From: Deltaproteobacteria bacterium
Lineage (GTDB): Bacteria > Myxococcota > Myxococcia > Myxococcales > SZAS-1
Direction: 5' to 3'
Assembly (NCBI GenBank): GCA_018266075.1
Contig: JAFEBB010000021.1
Coordinates: 42,236 to 106,235, forward strand
Length of the DNA stretch: 64,000 bases
Shown here: positions 51,801-60,108 of the stretch, piece after piece
How the letters are laid out: each line of letters begins with the position of its first letter
Position numbering within the stretch: the first letter of the stretch is position 1
Made by a program: the position numbers and the translations under genes
The notes under the pieces: model-generated
What the model was told of the DNA's origin: nothing
The model's database searches: none
What the model saw: only the letters and a program-made list of their open reading frames with translations

Positions 51801-52178
51801 TACGTGCTCGAGACGCGTGAGCGCAACCGGGTGATGGCCTTGAAGGCGGGCGCGTTCGGCGCGGTGGTCGATCAGAATCGACGCGCGGCGTACGAGTACG
51901 TGCGGCAGCCGCTGCGGCGCTTCGACGGCAAGGTCACCATCTTCCTCGCGCAGGACTCGTCGCTGACGGGCGTCTCGCCGAGGCTCGATCCTCGGCTCGG
52001 CTGGAGGCGATCCTGCAGCGAGATCGAGGTGCATCGCGTCCCGGGCGATCACCTGTCGATGCTCGACGCGCACGCCGAGTCGCTGGGGCTGGTGCTGCGC
52101 GGCGTGATCGATGCGGCCACGGCGATCCACCAGCGGGACACTGTTGAATTAAAAAGTAAGCATCCCCAGCCCGAGTGA
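48876..52178 (+). CDS. Single-module NRPS: condensation C-lobe, adenylation, carrier, thioesterase
   Basis: 1100 residues. Residues 25-230 resemble only the C-terminal lobe of a condensation domain, with no HHxxxDG. The adenylation domain (about 235-740) has FFTSGSTGVPKG, NLYGPTETT, LTGDAGRYRADG, and NANGKVDRKELP with the catalytic Lys. By eye the substrate pocket reads D-V-R-H-F-A-L-L-A-K, which I cannot match to a known amino acid. The carrier domain has GGHSFLAL with phosphopantetheine Ser777. The thioesterase has GFSLGS (Ser906) and His1059. It could activate and release one amino acid or act on its own as a small synthetase. No other biosynthetic gene flanks it. Confidence 0.87.
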   Translation: METNQAREVGIVQVEMSRSRVASGELGARTQVDCHLGAAVRSAVTDAARELGVSLRDFTLAAFAALLHRHTQQARFSIAVMAPAGSTGWSWVAAEIGERTTFRELVAKMGAASVGVPAERPGSVDLGPGRGASFELAAPGELELDPPIRPRTSLALAIRDHGERASLELRFDAGIFERERMQELLAQYELLLGQAARAPEVELAQHSLVTERAKAVLPHPAQELARPPHAPVTDAFLACVARWPERVAISEASRSTTYRELERDSRAVAALLVKQGVKKGDVVAVTGPRGSAMVSAMLGILRSGAVLLTLDPRLPLERRRLMLEQAGARRLIALGNLDVDGLTGAGIQVVRTSQDANTVVPELTATELPTIDPESPAYVFFTSGSTGVPKGVLGRHAGLAHFLDWQRTRFELMPDDRASQLTALSFDVVLRDTFLALTSGGTLCIPDEADVLEPAKILGWLQAQRATVLHVVPSLARLWLAHAPPGLTLPDLRLVFFAGEPLTDVTVRQFRSVFGTRTTIVNLYGPTETTLAKCFQVVGARTEPGVQPVGRTLPETQALVLNKRRVQCGIDEAGEIAIRTPFRTLGYLNAPDVNARVFIKNPYRNDEADLLYLTGDAGRYRADGLLEILGRLDDQVKIRGIRVEPGEVEAVLVQHPGVREAVVVPRDDGAGGKALVAYVVPRASDGVASLREFLRARLPEQLVPSHFVTLSALPLNANGKVDRKELPMPSGSERALETTRVAARDAVEAKLLKMLEQLMETSGVGLDDDFFELGGHSFLALELVTEIEKELGARVPLGALLTQGTPRALAELIRSARIPEPGVLATLQAGEEGRTPVYWLPGGGGLSVMAFRRVSRALGADQPVFGLEADPDLERAPRTLEGIAASHIRSIQQRQPRGPYHLFGFSLGSFTAYEMALQLQRMGEEVGLLCVFDMAPGNVLTHAERLVVTAQRARHRLSGLSPFEVPARVGKMARNYVLETRERNRVMALKAGAFGAVVDQNRRAAYEYVRQPLRRFDGKVTIFLAQDSSLTGVSPRLDPRLGWRRSCSEIEVHRVPGDHLSMLDAHAESLGLVLRGVIDAATAIHQRDTVELKSKHPQPE

Positions 52179-53660
52179 GACGCGCGTCTCGGCAGCCGTC
52201 ATCGACGTTCCGTCCGCGACGCCGCTGCGCACCAGCCGCTCCGCGAGCGCGGTCAGCTCCAGATTCGCCCAGGGCAGGAGCCAGCTCAGCCGCGCGCCGG
52301 CGCCGGAGAGCGAGTCGGAGAGCTGCGCGGACGGATGTCGGCCTGGCCAGACGTCGCGGCTCATGATCCCATTGAAGGCGTCGTAGTGCGCCGTCGCGGC
52401 GAGCGTTGCCGGTCCCAGTCGAGCCGCCAGGGTCGGCGCGAACGTCGGGCCGATTCCAAAGTAATAACCCCAGGCGCGCTGGGGCGTGGGCAGCGTGTCG
52501 TAGGGGACGGCGCTGGCGTCGCGATCGAGCACCAGCGAGCGGGTCCCGCCGAACGAGAGCGCCGCGTCGAGGCGCGCGCTGAGCACCAGCGGACCCATGA
52601 AGCTCCGCACCTCGCCGAAGACGCCGGGAATGTGCACGGCGGTGTACGTGTCCAGCGGCCGGCGGATCGCGTCACTCCAGTCGTGGAGTCGCACGGCGTA
52701 GCCCGGGCCTGCGCCGAGCAGCACGTCATGGCCGTGCAGGGCGCCGTCCAGTCCGACGCCGAGATCGCGGTGGTAGAGCGTCGCGAACCACGCGCGCGCG
52801 CCGAGCTGAAAGTCCTCGAGCCCCAAGCGACTCGACGCCGCCGAGAGTGAGAGCTCGGTCGCGCCCCCGTCGAGCTCGAGTCGCAGCTCGTGCCCGGGAT
52901 GGCCGTACATCACGTCCCGAATGAGGCGCGTGTCGAGCGCGAGCTGCACGTCCGGCGACCAACCCGACGCGCCACGCGCCGCGCCGGTCGCGATGCGCTG
53001 GTGCACCTCGAGCTGACCGTCTGGCGGGCCGCGCTCGGGCTCGATGCCGTCGAGCGCGTCGTCGATCTTCTTCATGGGCGCGAGCACCCACGACAGCACC
53101 GTCGATGGAAGGCTCTGCGGCCCACGATCGAGCCGCGACGCGAGCTGGTACATGGTCTCCCCCAGCGCCGCGCCGGCGACCGGCGTCACGAGCTCGTCGT
53201 TGATCGAGAAGTTCTCGGGATACTCGGCGAGCTCCCAGAGCGTCGAGGCCGCGGTCACCCAGGCAAAGGCTTCGAACGCGCTCACGTGATTCGAGCGCGC
53301 GGTGCCGTAGTAGAGCGTGCCGCCGAGTGGGTGGAGGCCGAAGTTGGTGGCGAACGCGCTCACGTCGAAGGTCACGCCCTTGAGGCTGAGCTTGGTCCAG
53401 ACGCTCACGTTGCCCGGTGGATCGGCGACGGGCGGCGGTGTGAACAGCATCAGCGACCAGTCGAGCGCGAGGAACGTGCCGATCTCCGCGGCGGCGCGCA
53501 GGCGCTTCGGCCGCGGCGTGGCGACGTACTGCGCCGGCGGATCGAGCGTGAGCGTGAGGTGCGTGGTGCTGTCGGCGTCGACGAGCGCCTCTTGTACGGC
53601 GCTGGGGACATCGGGCGTCGCGGTCAGCGCAGCAGCAAGTGCGAGGGCGAGCGCGCTCAA
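52149..53660 (-). CDS. DUF3943 outer-membrane protein
   Basis: 503 residues with a hydrophobic leader (LALALAAALTA). Residues 105-180 match the DUF3943 pattern: ATNFGLHPLGGTLYYGTARSN, then SAFEAFAWVTAASTLWELAEY and NDELVTPVAGAALGE. The rest is many alternating strands ending in the outer-membrane-type residue Phe (GMLTF), so it should be a beta-barrel lipid- or envelope-associated protein. The start is a TTG at 53660, with TTGGAG upstream. It converges on the NRPS gene with a 30-base overlap of coding regions. Its function is unknown. Confidence 0.8.
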   Translation of the reverse strand: MSALALALAAALTATPDVPSAVQEALVDADSTTHLTLTLDPPAQYVATPRPKRLRAAAEIGTFLALDWSLMLFTPPPVADPPGNVSVWTKLSLKGVTFDVSAFATNFGLHPLGGTLYYGTARSNHVSAFEAFAWVTAASTLWELAEYPENFSINDELVTPVAGAALGETMYQLASRLDRGPQSLPSTVLSWVLAPMKKIDDALDGIEPERGPPDGQLEVHQRIATGAARGASGWSPDVQLALDTRLIRDVMYGHPGHELRLELDGGATELSLSAASSRLGLEDFQLGARAWFATLYHRDLGVGLDGALHGHDVLLGAGPGYAVRLHDWSDAIRRPLDTYTAVHIPGVFGEVRSFMGPLVLSARLDAALSFGGTRSLVLDRDASAVPYDTLPTPQRAWGYYFGIGPTFAPTLAARLGPATLAATAHYDAFNGIMSRDVWPGRHPSAQLSDSLSGAGARLSWLLPWANLELTALAERLVRSGVADGTSMTAAETRVSLGLGMLTF

Positions 53661-53740
53661 GGTCCAGGCTCCAATCGAGCGCGGAGCGTAGCGACGTGAT
53701 GCTGCGACGAGAGAGCGTCGAGCGCCTGCTCGGCCGCTGG

Positions 53741-54517
53741 CTAATCGGTGAGGAAGTACATCACCGCAGCCAGTGCCGCGGTCCCCAGGCCGGCGATGGC
53801 CACGCCGCGTGCGTACTTCTGCTGCTTGTCACCCGTCGACGCGAAGTGCGACGCGTCGGTGGCGAGGTTGGCCTTCTGCGCGTTGTCGAAGCTGGAGTTG
53901 CTCGCGATCTTGAGCGCGCCCGCAGTCACGCCGAGCGCCGCGGCCACGCCCACCGTCGCCTCAGGCGCCCAACGTGGCACCGAGAAGTGGAAGCTCGTCT
54001 CCGCTTGCGCGCCGTCGTCGGGCGTCGCGGCGGGTTCCGGCTGCTCCGCTGGAGGAACATCGGCCGGCTTCTTCACCTCGGGCGGCGTGTTGCTCGCCAC
54101 GGCGGGCTTGGCCTCGGGCTTGGGCTTCGGCTCCGGCTTCGGCTTCGGCGGCGGCGGGCGCGCGACTTGCGCGGCGCGGTCCAGGTCGGCCGCGATGTTG
54201 GCGAAGATGGGCGTGGCTGCCGGCGGCGCTTCATCCGGGAGTGGCGTGCCGCGATCAGCGAGCAGCGCCGCGCGGAACGAGGCCTTCGCCAGCTCCGCGT
54301 TGCCAATGTTGAGGAACGCCAGCCCCAGCCAGACCTCGGCCTTCGCCTTCGCGACCTTGTCCGCGTCGGGGATGGCCGCCACCGCCTTCTGGAAGAAGGG
54401 AATCGCCGCCTCGAAGTCGGCCTCCCGGTAGCGCTGGAGCCCCTGGGTGAGCGGGTCGGCCGGCGCCGCCGAAGCGGGCGCGGCGACCAGGCTCAGCGAG
54501 AGCAGCGCGGCGAGCAT
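53741..54517 (-). CDS. TPR membrane protein with a Pro/Lys-rich linker
   Basis: 258 residues from the ATG at 54517 (a GTG at 54523 would add two). A signal-like leader ends at SAA. Residues 25-90 form TPR-type helix pairs (LQRYREADFEAAIPFF, AKAEVWLGLAFLNIGN). A Pro/Lys-rich linker (KPKPEPKPKP) occupies about 118-165. Two membrane helices lie near 185-210 and 240-258. The arrangement is common in myxobacterial signalling and envelope proteins. It lies 80 bases from the DUF3943 gene on the same strand and diverges from the FtsB-type gene. Confidence 0.7.
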   Translation of the reverse strand: MLAALLSLSLVAAPASAAPADPLTQGLQRYREADFEAAIPFFQKAVAAIPDADKVAKAKAEVWLGLAFLNIGNAELAKASFRAALLADRGTPLPDEAPPAATPIFANIAADLDRAAQVARPPPPKPKPEPKPKPEAKPAVASNTPPEVKKPADVPPAEQPEPAATPDDGAQAETSFHFSVPRWAPEATVGVAAALGVTAGALKIASNSSFDNAQKANLATDASHFASTGDKQQKYARGVAIAGLGTAALAAVMYFLTD

Positions 54518-54622
54518 GCCCACACGTTATTGCGGCGGCGGGACGCTGTCACCGTCGCGGGTTCTCCACAGCCGCCGGCCGTTTTCTGGACGCGCTGTAG
54601 CACGCTGTTAGCCTGTTCCTGC

Positions 54623-54895
54623 ATGACTCGCTCGACGCAGTTGCTCGCAGGTGCCGCGCTCGCCGCGCTGCTCCTGGCTGGGCTCTCGGCGTCGGACGCC
54701 CACGGCTTGCGGCTGCAGCGCAAGCTCAAGCAGGAGTCGCGCGTACGCGCCGAGAAGAACCAGCAGCTCGCCGAGGAGAACGAGCGCCTCAAGCGCGAGA
54801 TCTCCGCGCTGAACGGCGACACGCGCGCGGTCGAACGCGCGGCGCGCGAGGAGCTGGGGTTGGTGAAGAGCGGGGAAGTGGTCTTCACGTTCTGA
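54623..54895 (+). CDS. ftsB: FtsB/DivIC-type septum formation protein
   Basis: 90 residues. One membrane helix (about 7-22) is followed by a coiled coil (about 30-65, KQESRVRAEKNQQLAEENERLKREI). The C-terminal motif VERAAREELGLVKSGEVVF is the hallmark of FtsB/DivIC proteins. The protein should be part of the divisome complex with FtsL and FtsQ, bitopic with its coiled coil in the periplasm. The ATG at 54623 is used. The diguanylate cyclase gene starts 21 bases later, so they may share a transcript, which would tie division and cyclic-di-GMP (inference). Confidence 0.85.
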   Translation: MTRSTQLLAGAALAALLLAGLSASDAHGLRLQRKLKQESRVRAEKNQQLAEENERLKREISALNGDTRAVERAAREELGLVKSGEVVFTF

Positions 54896-54916
54896 TTTCG
54901 CGGAGGGGCGCACGTC

Positions 54917-57121
54917 ATGACCAGGCTCACGCGCCAAACCCGCAAGCGCTCTCTGTCCATGCGGCTCACCGCGACGATCGATCGCCGAATGCGTCCGCTC
55001 GCGCGCCTGCTGCCCGCGCTCGGTGCGGCCACGATGCTCTTCTGTCTGGCGCGCGGTCGCTTCGCCTCGCTGGGCACGCTCGACTGGACCGAGCTCGGCG
55101 TGACCTGGATGTTGCTCGCGGGGATCGGTGCTGCCGGCTGGCGCCGCTTCCGCATCGCCTTCCGCGGCGCCCCGCGCATGATGCGCGACGACGTGGAGCT
55201 CGGCGCGGTGCTGCTCGCCGCGGCCTACGCCGTGGTTCGCGTGGGCGGCGCGCCGCTCTATCCGCTCGTCTTCCTGGTGATGGCCTCGCTGGTGGCGTTC
55301 CTGCCGCGCGCGGCCGGCGCGGTGCTGCTCGGCGTGGCGCTCGCCTTCGACGCGGCGGTGCAGCTGCTCGCGGTTCCGCCGCACGCGATGGAGTTCGGCT
55401 CGCACGCCGCGTTCCTGGCGCTCTTCGCGGGCCTGTACCACGCGGTGCTCGCCGCGCAGATGGCTGCCGCGCGCGCCGCAGAGGCCAGCGCCGTCAAGCG
55501 TCGGCTCGCGGAGGTCGAAGAGCGCGCCCGCGCGTACCGCCTCGTCAACGCAGGCGGTTCCGAGACCACCGGTGGCGACGTCGAGGAGCGCGAGAAGTGG
55601 ATGCTCGCGTCGGTGAAGGAAGTGGAAGGCGCCGTGTCGAGCGCGCTGGAGATCGCCGAGCTGGCGCTGCACACGCACACCTGCGCGGTGTTCCTGCTCT
55701 CGCTGAACGAGCGCGAGCTCAAGCTGCACGACTGCCGCTCGCAGTCCGAGCTGGTGAAGCGCGACGCGCTCAATGCTGGTGAGGGCCTGCTCGCGAGCGT
55801 CATCAAGCGCGGCGCGCCGGTGCGGCTCTGCGGAAACCTCAAGGGCGTGAGCTACTACGAGGGCGATCTGCACATCCAGAGCGTGCTGGCAGTGCCGCTG
55901 CTGGAGGCCGCGACCGACGGCGGCGGCCCGCGCGTGCGCGGCGTGCTCGTGGCCGATCGCCGCAACGCCGAGCCGTTCACCGATGCCGACGAGCAGATCC
56001 TGAACGCGGTGGCCGGCGAGGTGCTCCGCGCCATCGAGGTCGAGCGGGTGATGGGCTACATCAAGAAGACCCGCGACGAGAAGGATCGCTTCTACAAGGC
56101 CATCGAGGAGCTGAACCGCGTCACCAAGCCGGGCGAGGTCTTCGCCACCGCGAACGAGCTGGCGCGCTCGCTCTGCCGGCTGGACTTCGTGGCCTTCACG
56201 CTCGTGGAAGAGCAGGGCGGCAAGCGGCGCCACAAGGTGATGAGCGTCTCCGGCGTGACCGCGGCGCACGCGCTCTCGAACTACGTCTTCCCCGACAACA
56301 ACGGGCTCGTGGCCAACGTCGTTCGCTACGGCGCCCCGCTGCCTGGCCGCGACGTGCGCTCGATGGACGCCACCGTCATCTTCGACGACGACGCCGCGGT
56401 GAAGGGCCTCGCGGGCTTGAAGATCTTCCCGCTGCGCGCGGGCGACAAGATCCTCGGCACGCTGGTGGCCGGCTCGCGTCGGCGCGGCGTGCTCGATGAA
56501 GAGGCGATGCGCGTCCTCGAGGTGCTCGCCATTCAAGCCGCCCAGAGCGTGCTGCGCGCGCAGCTCTTCGAGCAGATGGAGAAGATGGCCACCACGGACG
56601 GCCTCACCGGGCTCACCAACCACCGCACCTTCCAGAGCAAGCTCGACGAGCAGCTCGGCGTGGCCCGGCGCTACGGCCGCAAGCTCTCGTTCATCCTCAC
56701 CGACATCGATCACTTCAAGAGCGTGAACGACACCTACGGCCACCCCGTGGGCGACCAGGTGCTCAAGGGCGTGGCGCGGATCCTCCAGGAGACCGCGCGC
56801 GACACCGACGTGGTGGCGCGCTACGGCGGCGAAGAGTTCGCGCTGGTGATGCCCGAGACAGACGCCGCCGGCGCCAAGGTCATCGCCGAGCGCATCCGCG
56901 AGCGCGTGAAGGCCACCGTCTTCCAGACCGAGCTCGGCCCGCTCAAGGTCACCATGTCGCTGGGGATCAGCACCTGCCCCGACGTGAGCGACAAGAAGGA
57001 AGTGCTGATCGAGAAGAGCGATCAGTGCCTCTACTTCGCCAAGCACCACGGACGTAACCGTTCGGTTACAGTCGCGGAAATGGAAGCCGGCAATCGCATG
57101 CGCGCGGCGGCTGCGGGTTAG
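54917..57121 (+). CDS. Membrane diguanylate cyclase with two GAF-like domains and GGDEF
   Basis: 734 residues. Several membrane helices occupy about 30-195. A helical linker leads to GAF-like domains at about 205-370 and 385-560. The GGDEF domain follows (about 570-725). Its signature is GGEEF at 637-641, so the domain should make cyclic-di-GMP from GTP. An RxxD inhibitory site (RDTD) lies five residues before it, so product inhibition is expected. The ATG at 54917 follows the FtsB-type gene by 21 bases. It is the only cyclic-di-GMP synthase in the window, which also holds two PilZ proteins and one MshEN protein as possible receptors. Confidence 0.92.
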   Translation: MTRLTRQTRKRSLSMRLTATIDRRMRPLARLLPALGAATMLFCLARGRFASLGTLDWTELGVTWMLLAGIGAAGWRRFRIAFRGAPRMMRDDVELGAVLLAAAYAVVRVGGAPLYPLVFLVMASLVAFLPRAAGAVLLGVALAFDAAVQLLAVPPHAMEFGSHAAFLALFAGLYHAVLAAQMAAARAAEASAVKRRLAEVEERARAYRLVNAGGSETTGGDVEEREKWMLASVKEVEGAVSSALEIAELALHTHTCAVFLLSLNERELKLHDCRSQSELVKRDALNAGEGLLASVIKRGAPVRLCGNLKGVSYYEGDLHIQSVLAVPLLEAATDGGGPRVRGVLVADRRNAEPFTDADEQILNAVAGEVLRAIEVERVMGYIKKTRDEKDRFYKAIEELNRVTKPGEVFATANELARSLCRLDFVAFTLVEEQGGKRRHKVMSVSGVTAAHALSNYVFPDNNGLVANVVRYGAPLPGRDVRSMDATVIFDDDAAVKGLAGLKIFPLRAGDKILGTLVAGSRRRGVLDEEAMRVLEVLAIQAAQSVLRAQLFEQMEKMATTDGLTGLTNHRTFQSKLDEQLGVARRYGRKLSFILTDIDHFKSVNDTYGHPVGDQVLKGVARILQETARDTDVVARYGGEEFALVMPETDAAGAKVIAERIRERVKATVFQTELGPLKVTMSLGISTCPDVSDKKEVLIEKSDQCLYFAKHHGRNRSVTVAEMEAGNRMRAAAAG

Positions 57122-57150
57122 GTAGGATGGAGCTTCCTCTCGGAGGCTCC

Positions 57151-58329
57151 ATGCGCCACCTGCTCGTCGCTGCGTCTGTCGCTGCGCTCGCGTTGCTCGG
57201 CTGCTCCAGCTCCACCTCGGGAAGCTCCGGCTCGACCGGCTCCACGGGCAGCACCAGCCACACCACGAGTGCCGGAAGCACCAGCGCGGGCACCACGAGC
57301 GCCGGCAGCACCAGCACCGGCACCACGAGCGCCGGGACGTCGACAGGCGCCAGCGCGACGTCGACGACCGGCACGACGGGCACCGGCACCACCAGCACCG
57401 GCACGACGAGCGCAGGCACCACGGGCAACACGCTCTTCCCCTCGGACGCGCCCTGGTACCAGGACGTGAGCGCGCTCCAGAAGGACGCGCAGAGCGACGC
57501 CATCATCACCGACCTCTCCAACAACGGCGGCTGGGGCAACGGCAACGTCTTCCAGATCGACTTCTCCATCACGCTGCAGCACGCCGACGCGAACACCGAG
57601 TTCGTGCCGTGGACGCCCACCGGCGACTGGTACTCGCCCGACTGCGACCAGCAGGACATGCCGCTGCCCACGGGCGGCGCCGTCGAGGGCGAGGACGCGT
57701 ATGCCTGCACGCAGGGCGGCGACTGCCACCTGCTGGTCATCGACGACGTGCACCAGAAGCTCTACGAGAACTGGGAGTGGAACCAGACCGGCACCAACAC
57801 CTACGAGAGCGGCTGCCAGGCGGTGTGGGATCTCACCCAGCACTACCCGGACAACCTGCGCGGCGATGGATGTACGTCGGCCGACGCGGCGGGCTTCCCC
57901 ATCGCCGCGCTGCTCTTCACCGCCGACGAGGTCGCGGCCGGCCACATCGATCACGCCATCCGCTTCATCCTGCCGAACGACCGCATCCGCCACGGCTCGT
58001 ACGTGCACCCCTCCACGCACAGCACCAACCCCACCGCGGGCGGGCCCAACGCGCCACCGTATGGCGTGCACCTGCGCCTGCGCCAGGACTTCGACGTGAG
58101 CGGGCTCTCGCCCGGCGCGCAGGTCGTCGCGAACGCGCTGAAGAAGTACGGCATGTTCCTCTCCGACGGTGGCCAGATCGCGCTCACCGCCGCGGACGAT
58201 CGCTTCACCACCGCGAAGTGGAGCGGCCTGCTCGACGCGCACGATCTCTCGAGCATCCAGGTCACCGACTTCGAGGTGGTGAACCTGGGCACGCCCGTTC
58301 CGCTGAACGACTGCGTCCGGAATCCTTGA
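57151..58329 (+). CDS. Lipoprotein with a Ser/Thr/Gly spacer and an unrecognised secreted domain
   Basis: 392 residues from the ATG at 57151, which has GGAGG directly upstream. The lipobox is LLGC (Cys18). Residues 19-92 are Ser, Thr, Gly and Ala repeats (TTSAG units), a flexible stalk. Residues 95-392 form one domain with paired Cys, aromatic clusters and Asp motifs (NNGGWGNGNVFQIDF, WYSPDCDQQD, YENWEWN, GHIDHAIRFILPND). Such a layout suits a secreted hydrolase or lectin, but I cannot name the family. Its stop lies inside an AGATATATCT palindrome, and the next gene converges on it. Confidence 0.75.
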   Translation: MRHLLVAASVAALALLGCSSSTSGSSGSTGSTGSTSHTTSAGSTSAGTTSAGSTSTGTTSAGTSTGASATSTTGTTGTGTTSTGTTSAGTTGNTLFPSDAPWYQDVSALQKDAQSDAIITDLSNNGGWGNGNVFQIDFSITLQHADANTEFVPWTPTGDWYSPDCDQQDMPLPTGGAVEGEDAYACTQGGDCHLLVIDDVHQKLYENWEWNQTGTNTYESGCQAVWDLTQHYPDNLRGDGCTSADAAGFPIAALLFTADEVAAGHIDHAIRFILPNDRIRHGSYVHPSTHSTNPTAGGPNAPPYGVHLRLRQDFDVSGLSPGAQVVANALKKYGMFLSDGGQIALTAADDRFTTAKWSGLLDAHDLSSIQVTDFEVVNLGTPVPLNDCVRNP

Positions 58330-58336
58330 GATATAT

Positions 58337-59299
58337 CTAGAGCGCCTCGAGCTCGGCGAAGAGCGCGGCCCACTCGAAGGCGCGCACGCGCTGGGCGAGC
58401 ACGTCGTTGAGCGCGCGCTCGATGGGCGCGCGGATGCCGAGCTCGTCGAGCAGCGCGCCCAGCTTCACCTTGTCGTTCGGCGCCAGCGCGAGGGAGAGCT
58501 CGCGCTCCAGCTCCGCGCGCGCCTGCGGCCACTCCGCGAACTCGCGCGTGGCCCTACGCAGCTCGGCGAGGAGCGTCTCGGGATTCGCCTTGCGCAGTTC
58601 GACCACCAGCTCCTGCGCGGGAACCTCGAGCAGCCCTTCGGCGATCGTCGCGCGCAGCTCCGCCTGCTCCGCTGCGTGCTTGGGATCGGTCACCAGATCC
58701 ACCATGCGTCCGAGGACCTTGGAGAGCGCGCTGTCCGCGAACTCGGCCGCGCGCTTCTCCACCTGCTTCTCCAGCTCGCCGCCCACGGCGCCCAGCACGC
58801 CCGCGCCCACCGCGCCCGCGAGCGAGCCAAGCGCGCCAAGTCCTTTCCCCACGCGGCTGCTCGAGATGGGCGCCGAGATGCGACGGCCGAAGTCGACGAG
58901 CGCCTCGAGCAGCAGCATGCGGATCAGCTGTCGCACGGGCTCGCGATCGAGCATGCGCAGCACGAGCTGTCGGTGCGGCTGGTGCGGCCGTCGCGCGAGC
59001 CGGAGCGCGGCCGCAGGAAACGCAGGCGCCACCAGCTCCTTGAGCGGACGCTTCTCCTTCTCGAACCGTGCCGCGAGCAATTCGACGCGCGTGAGCAGGT
59101 GTTTCTGCGCGGACTCGCTCTCGGCGACGGCCGCGAGCGACTCGTGGATGGCGCGCGCCGCCTCCTTGGCATCGACGAGCTCGCCCACGGGACGCGAGAG
59201 CAGATCCTCCGTCCAGCGCTGGGCGAGCAGCGCGGCGCCCTCGGCCGTGTGCAGCTTGGCCGCGAGCGGATGTTTCGGCGAAGGCTTGGACTTGCTCAT
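58337..59299 (-). CDS. Helical protein of unknown function
   Basis: 320 residues, mostly amphipathic helices rich in Ala, Leu, Glu and Arg. A Gly/Ala-rich hydrophobic stretch lies at about 150-175 (GKGLGALGSLAGAVGAG), which could be a membrane-active or gly-zipper segment. No catalytic motif is visible. The ATG at 59299 is chosen; a GTG at 59308 adds three residues. It diverges from the esterase gene at 59335 with only 35 bases between starts, so the promoters overlap. It might be a scaffold or partition-type protein (weak inference). Confidence 0.65.
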   Translation of the reverse strand: MSKSKPSPKHPLAAKLHTAEGAALLAQRWTEDLLSRPVGELVDAKEAARAIHESLAAVAESESAQKHLLTRVELLAARFEKEKRPLKELVAPAFPAAALRLARRPHQPHRQLVLRMLDREPVRQLIRMLLLEALVDFGRRISAPISSSRVGKGLGALGSLAGAVGAGVLGAVGGELEKQVEKRAAEFADSALSKVLGRMVDLVTDPKHAAEQAELRATIAEGLLEVPAQELVVELRKANPETLLAELRRATREFAEWPQARAELERELSLALAPNDKVKLGALLDELGIRAPIERALNDVLAQRVRAFEWAALFAELEAL

Positions 59300-59334
59300 G
59301 GCGCGCACGATATCCCGTAAGCTCTCGCTCGCTC

Positions 59335-60108
59335 ATGGGCTTCCTTCAAATCCTGCGCGCGTTTCCGTCGCCGCCCGAACGCTTCACCCGCACGCTGCGC
59401 GTGTACCTGCCCGACGCGTACTTCCGCGACGAGGTGCGCCGCTTCGGTGTGCTCTACATGCAGGACGGCCAGAACGTCTTTGCGCACCCCGAGTCCGCGC
59501 GCATGGAGACCTGGGGCGCGAACGAGGCCATCGAGCGGCTCGCGGGCGCGCGCGCGATCGAGCCGTGGATCATCGTGGGCGTCGATCACTCGGAGGGGCG
59601 CTTCGAGGACTACTCGCCGTGGGTCGAGCCCAAGGTGCGCGCCGGCGGCCGCGCCGACGTGTACGCGGAGTTCCTCATCGAGCACCTGAAGCCCTTCATC
59701 GACGCGACCTACCGCACGCGGCCCGAGCGCGAGTGGACGGCGGTCGCCGGTTCGAGCCTCGGTGGATTGATCACCCTCTGGCTCGGGCTGAAGCACCCGG
59801 ATGTCTACGGCCGCGTGGGCGCGTTCTCTCCGACCGTGATGTGGGCCGGCCGCCGGATGTTCCGCGCGTGGAAGGAGCACGGGCCGCAGCCGCAATTGAT
59901 ATATCTCGATGCGGGCGCCACCGAGCGCTTCGACGTGGACGCGGTGCACCTCGACTACGGCGGCCAGGTGCGCGCCTTCGCCGAGCAGCTCGAGGGCCTC
60001 GGCTACGACCACGACGAGCTGCGCGTGGTGCTCGAGCCTGGTGGCCAGCACAGCGAGGTCGACTGGCGGCGCCGACTGCCGGGCGCGCTCGCGTGGCTCT
60101 TGCGCTGA
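59335..60108 (+). CDS. Alpha/beta-hydrolase esterase (Fes/esterase D-like)
   Basis: 257 residues. The nucleophile elbow is GSSLGG (139-144) with Ser141, and His239 is in GGQHSEVDW; an Asp in YLDAGATE is the third triad candidate. VLYMQDGQNVF at the start and the ENEAIERL-type helix resemble the esterase D, Fes and antigen-85-type family. No signal peptide is visible, so it should be cytoplasmic. The natural ester is unknown; siderophore, lipid or cell-wall esters are possible. Its stop directly abuts the stop of the ATP-grasp gene. Confidence 0.85.
   Translation: MGFLQILRAFPSPPERFTRTLRVYLPDAYFRDEVRRFGVLYMQDGQNVFAHPESARMETWGANEAIERLAGARAIEPWIIVGVDHSEGRFEDYSPWVEPKVRAGGRADVYAEFLIEHLKPFIDATYRTRPEREWTAVAGSSLGGLITLWLGLKHPDVYGRVGAFSPTVMWAGRRMFRAWKEHGPQPQLIYLDAGATERFDVDAVHLDYGGQVRAFAEQLEGLGYDHDELRVVLEPGGQHSEVDWRRRLPGALAWLLR

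Noticed and set aside
49000..52130. Very long minus-strand reading frame opposite the NRPS
   Set aside because: Only its last part (47658-48710) is real. The rest mirrors the NRPS codons and has no recognisable domain.
57205..57426. Ser/Thr/Gly coding repeats as a possible CRISPR-like array
   Set aside because: The repeats are in frame and encode a stalk. No constant repeat with unique spacers exists, so this is not a CRISPR array.
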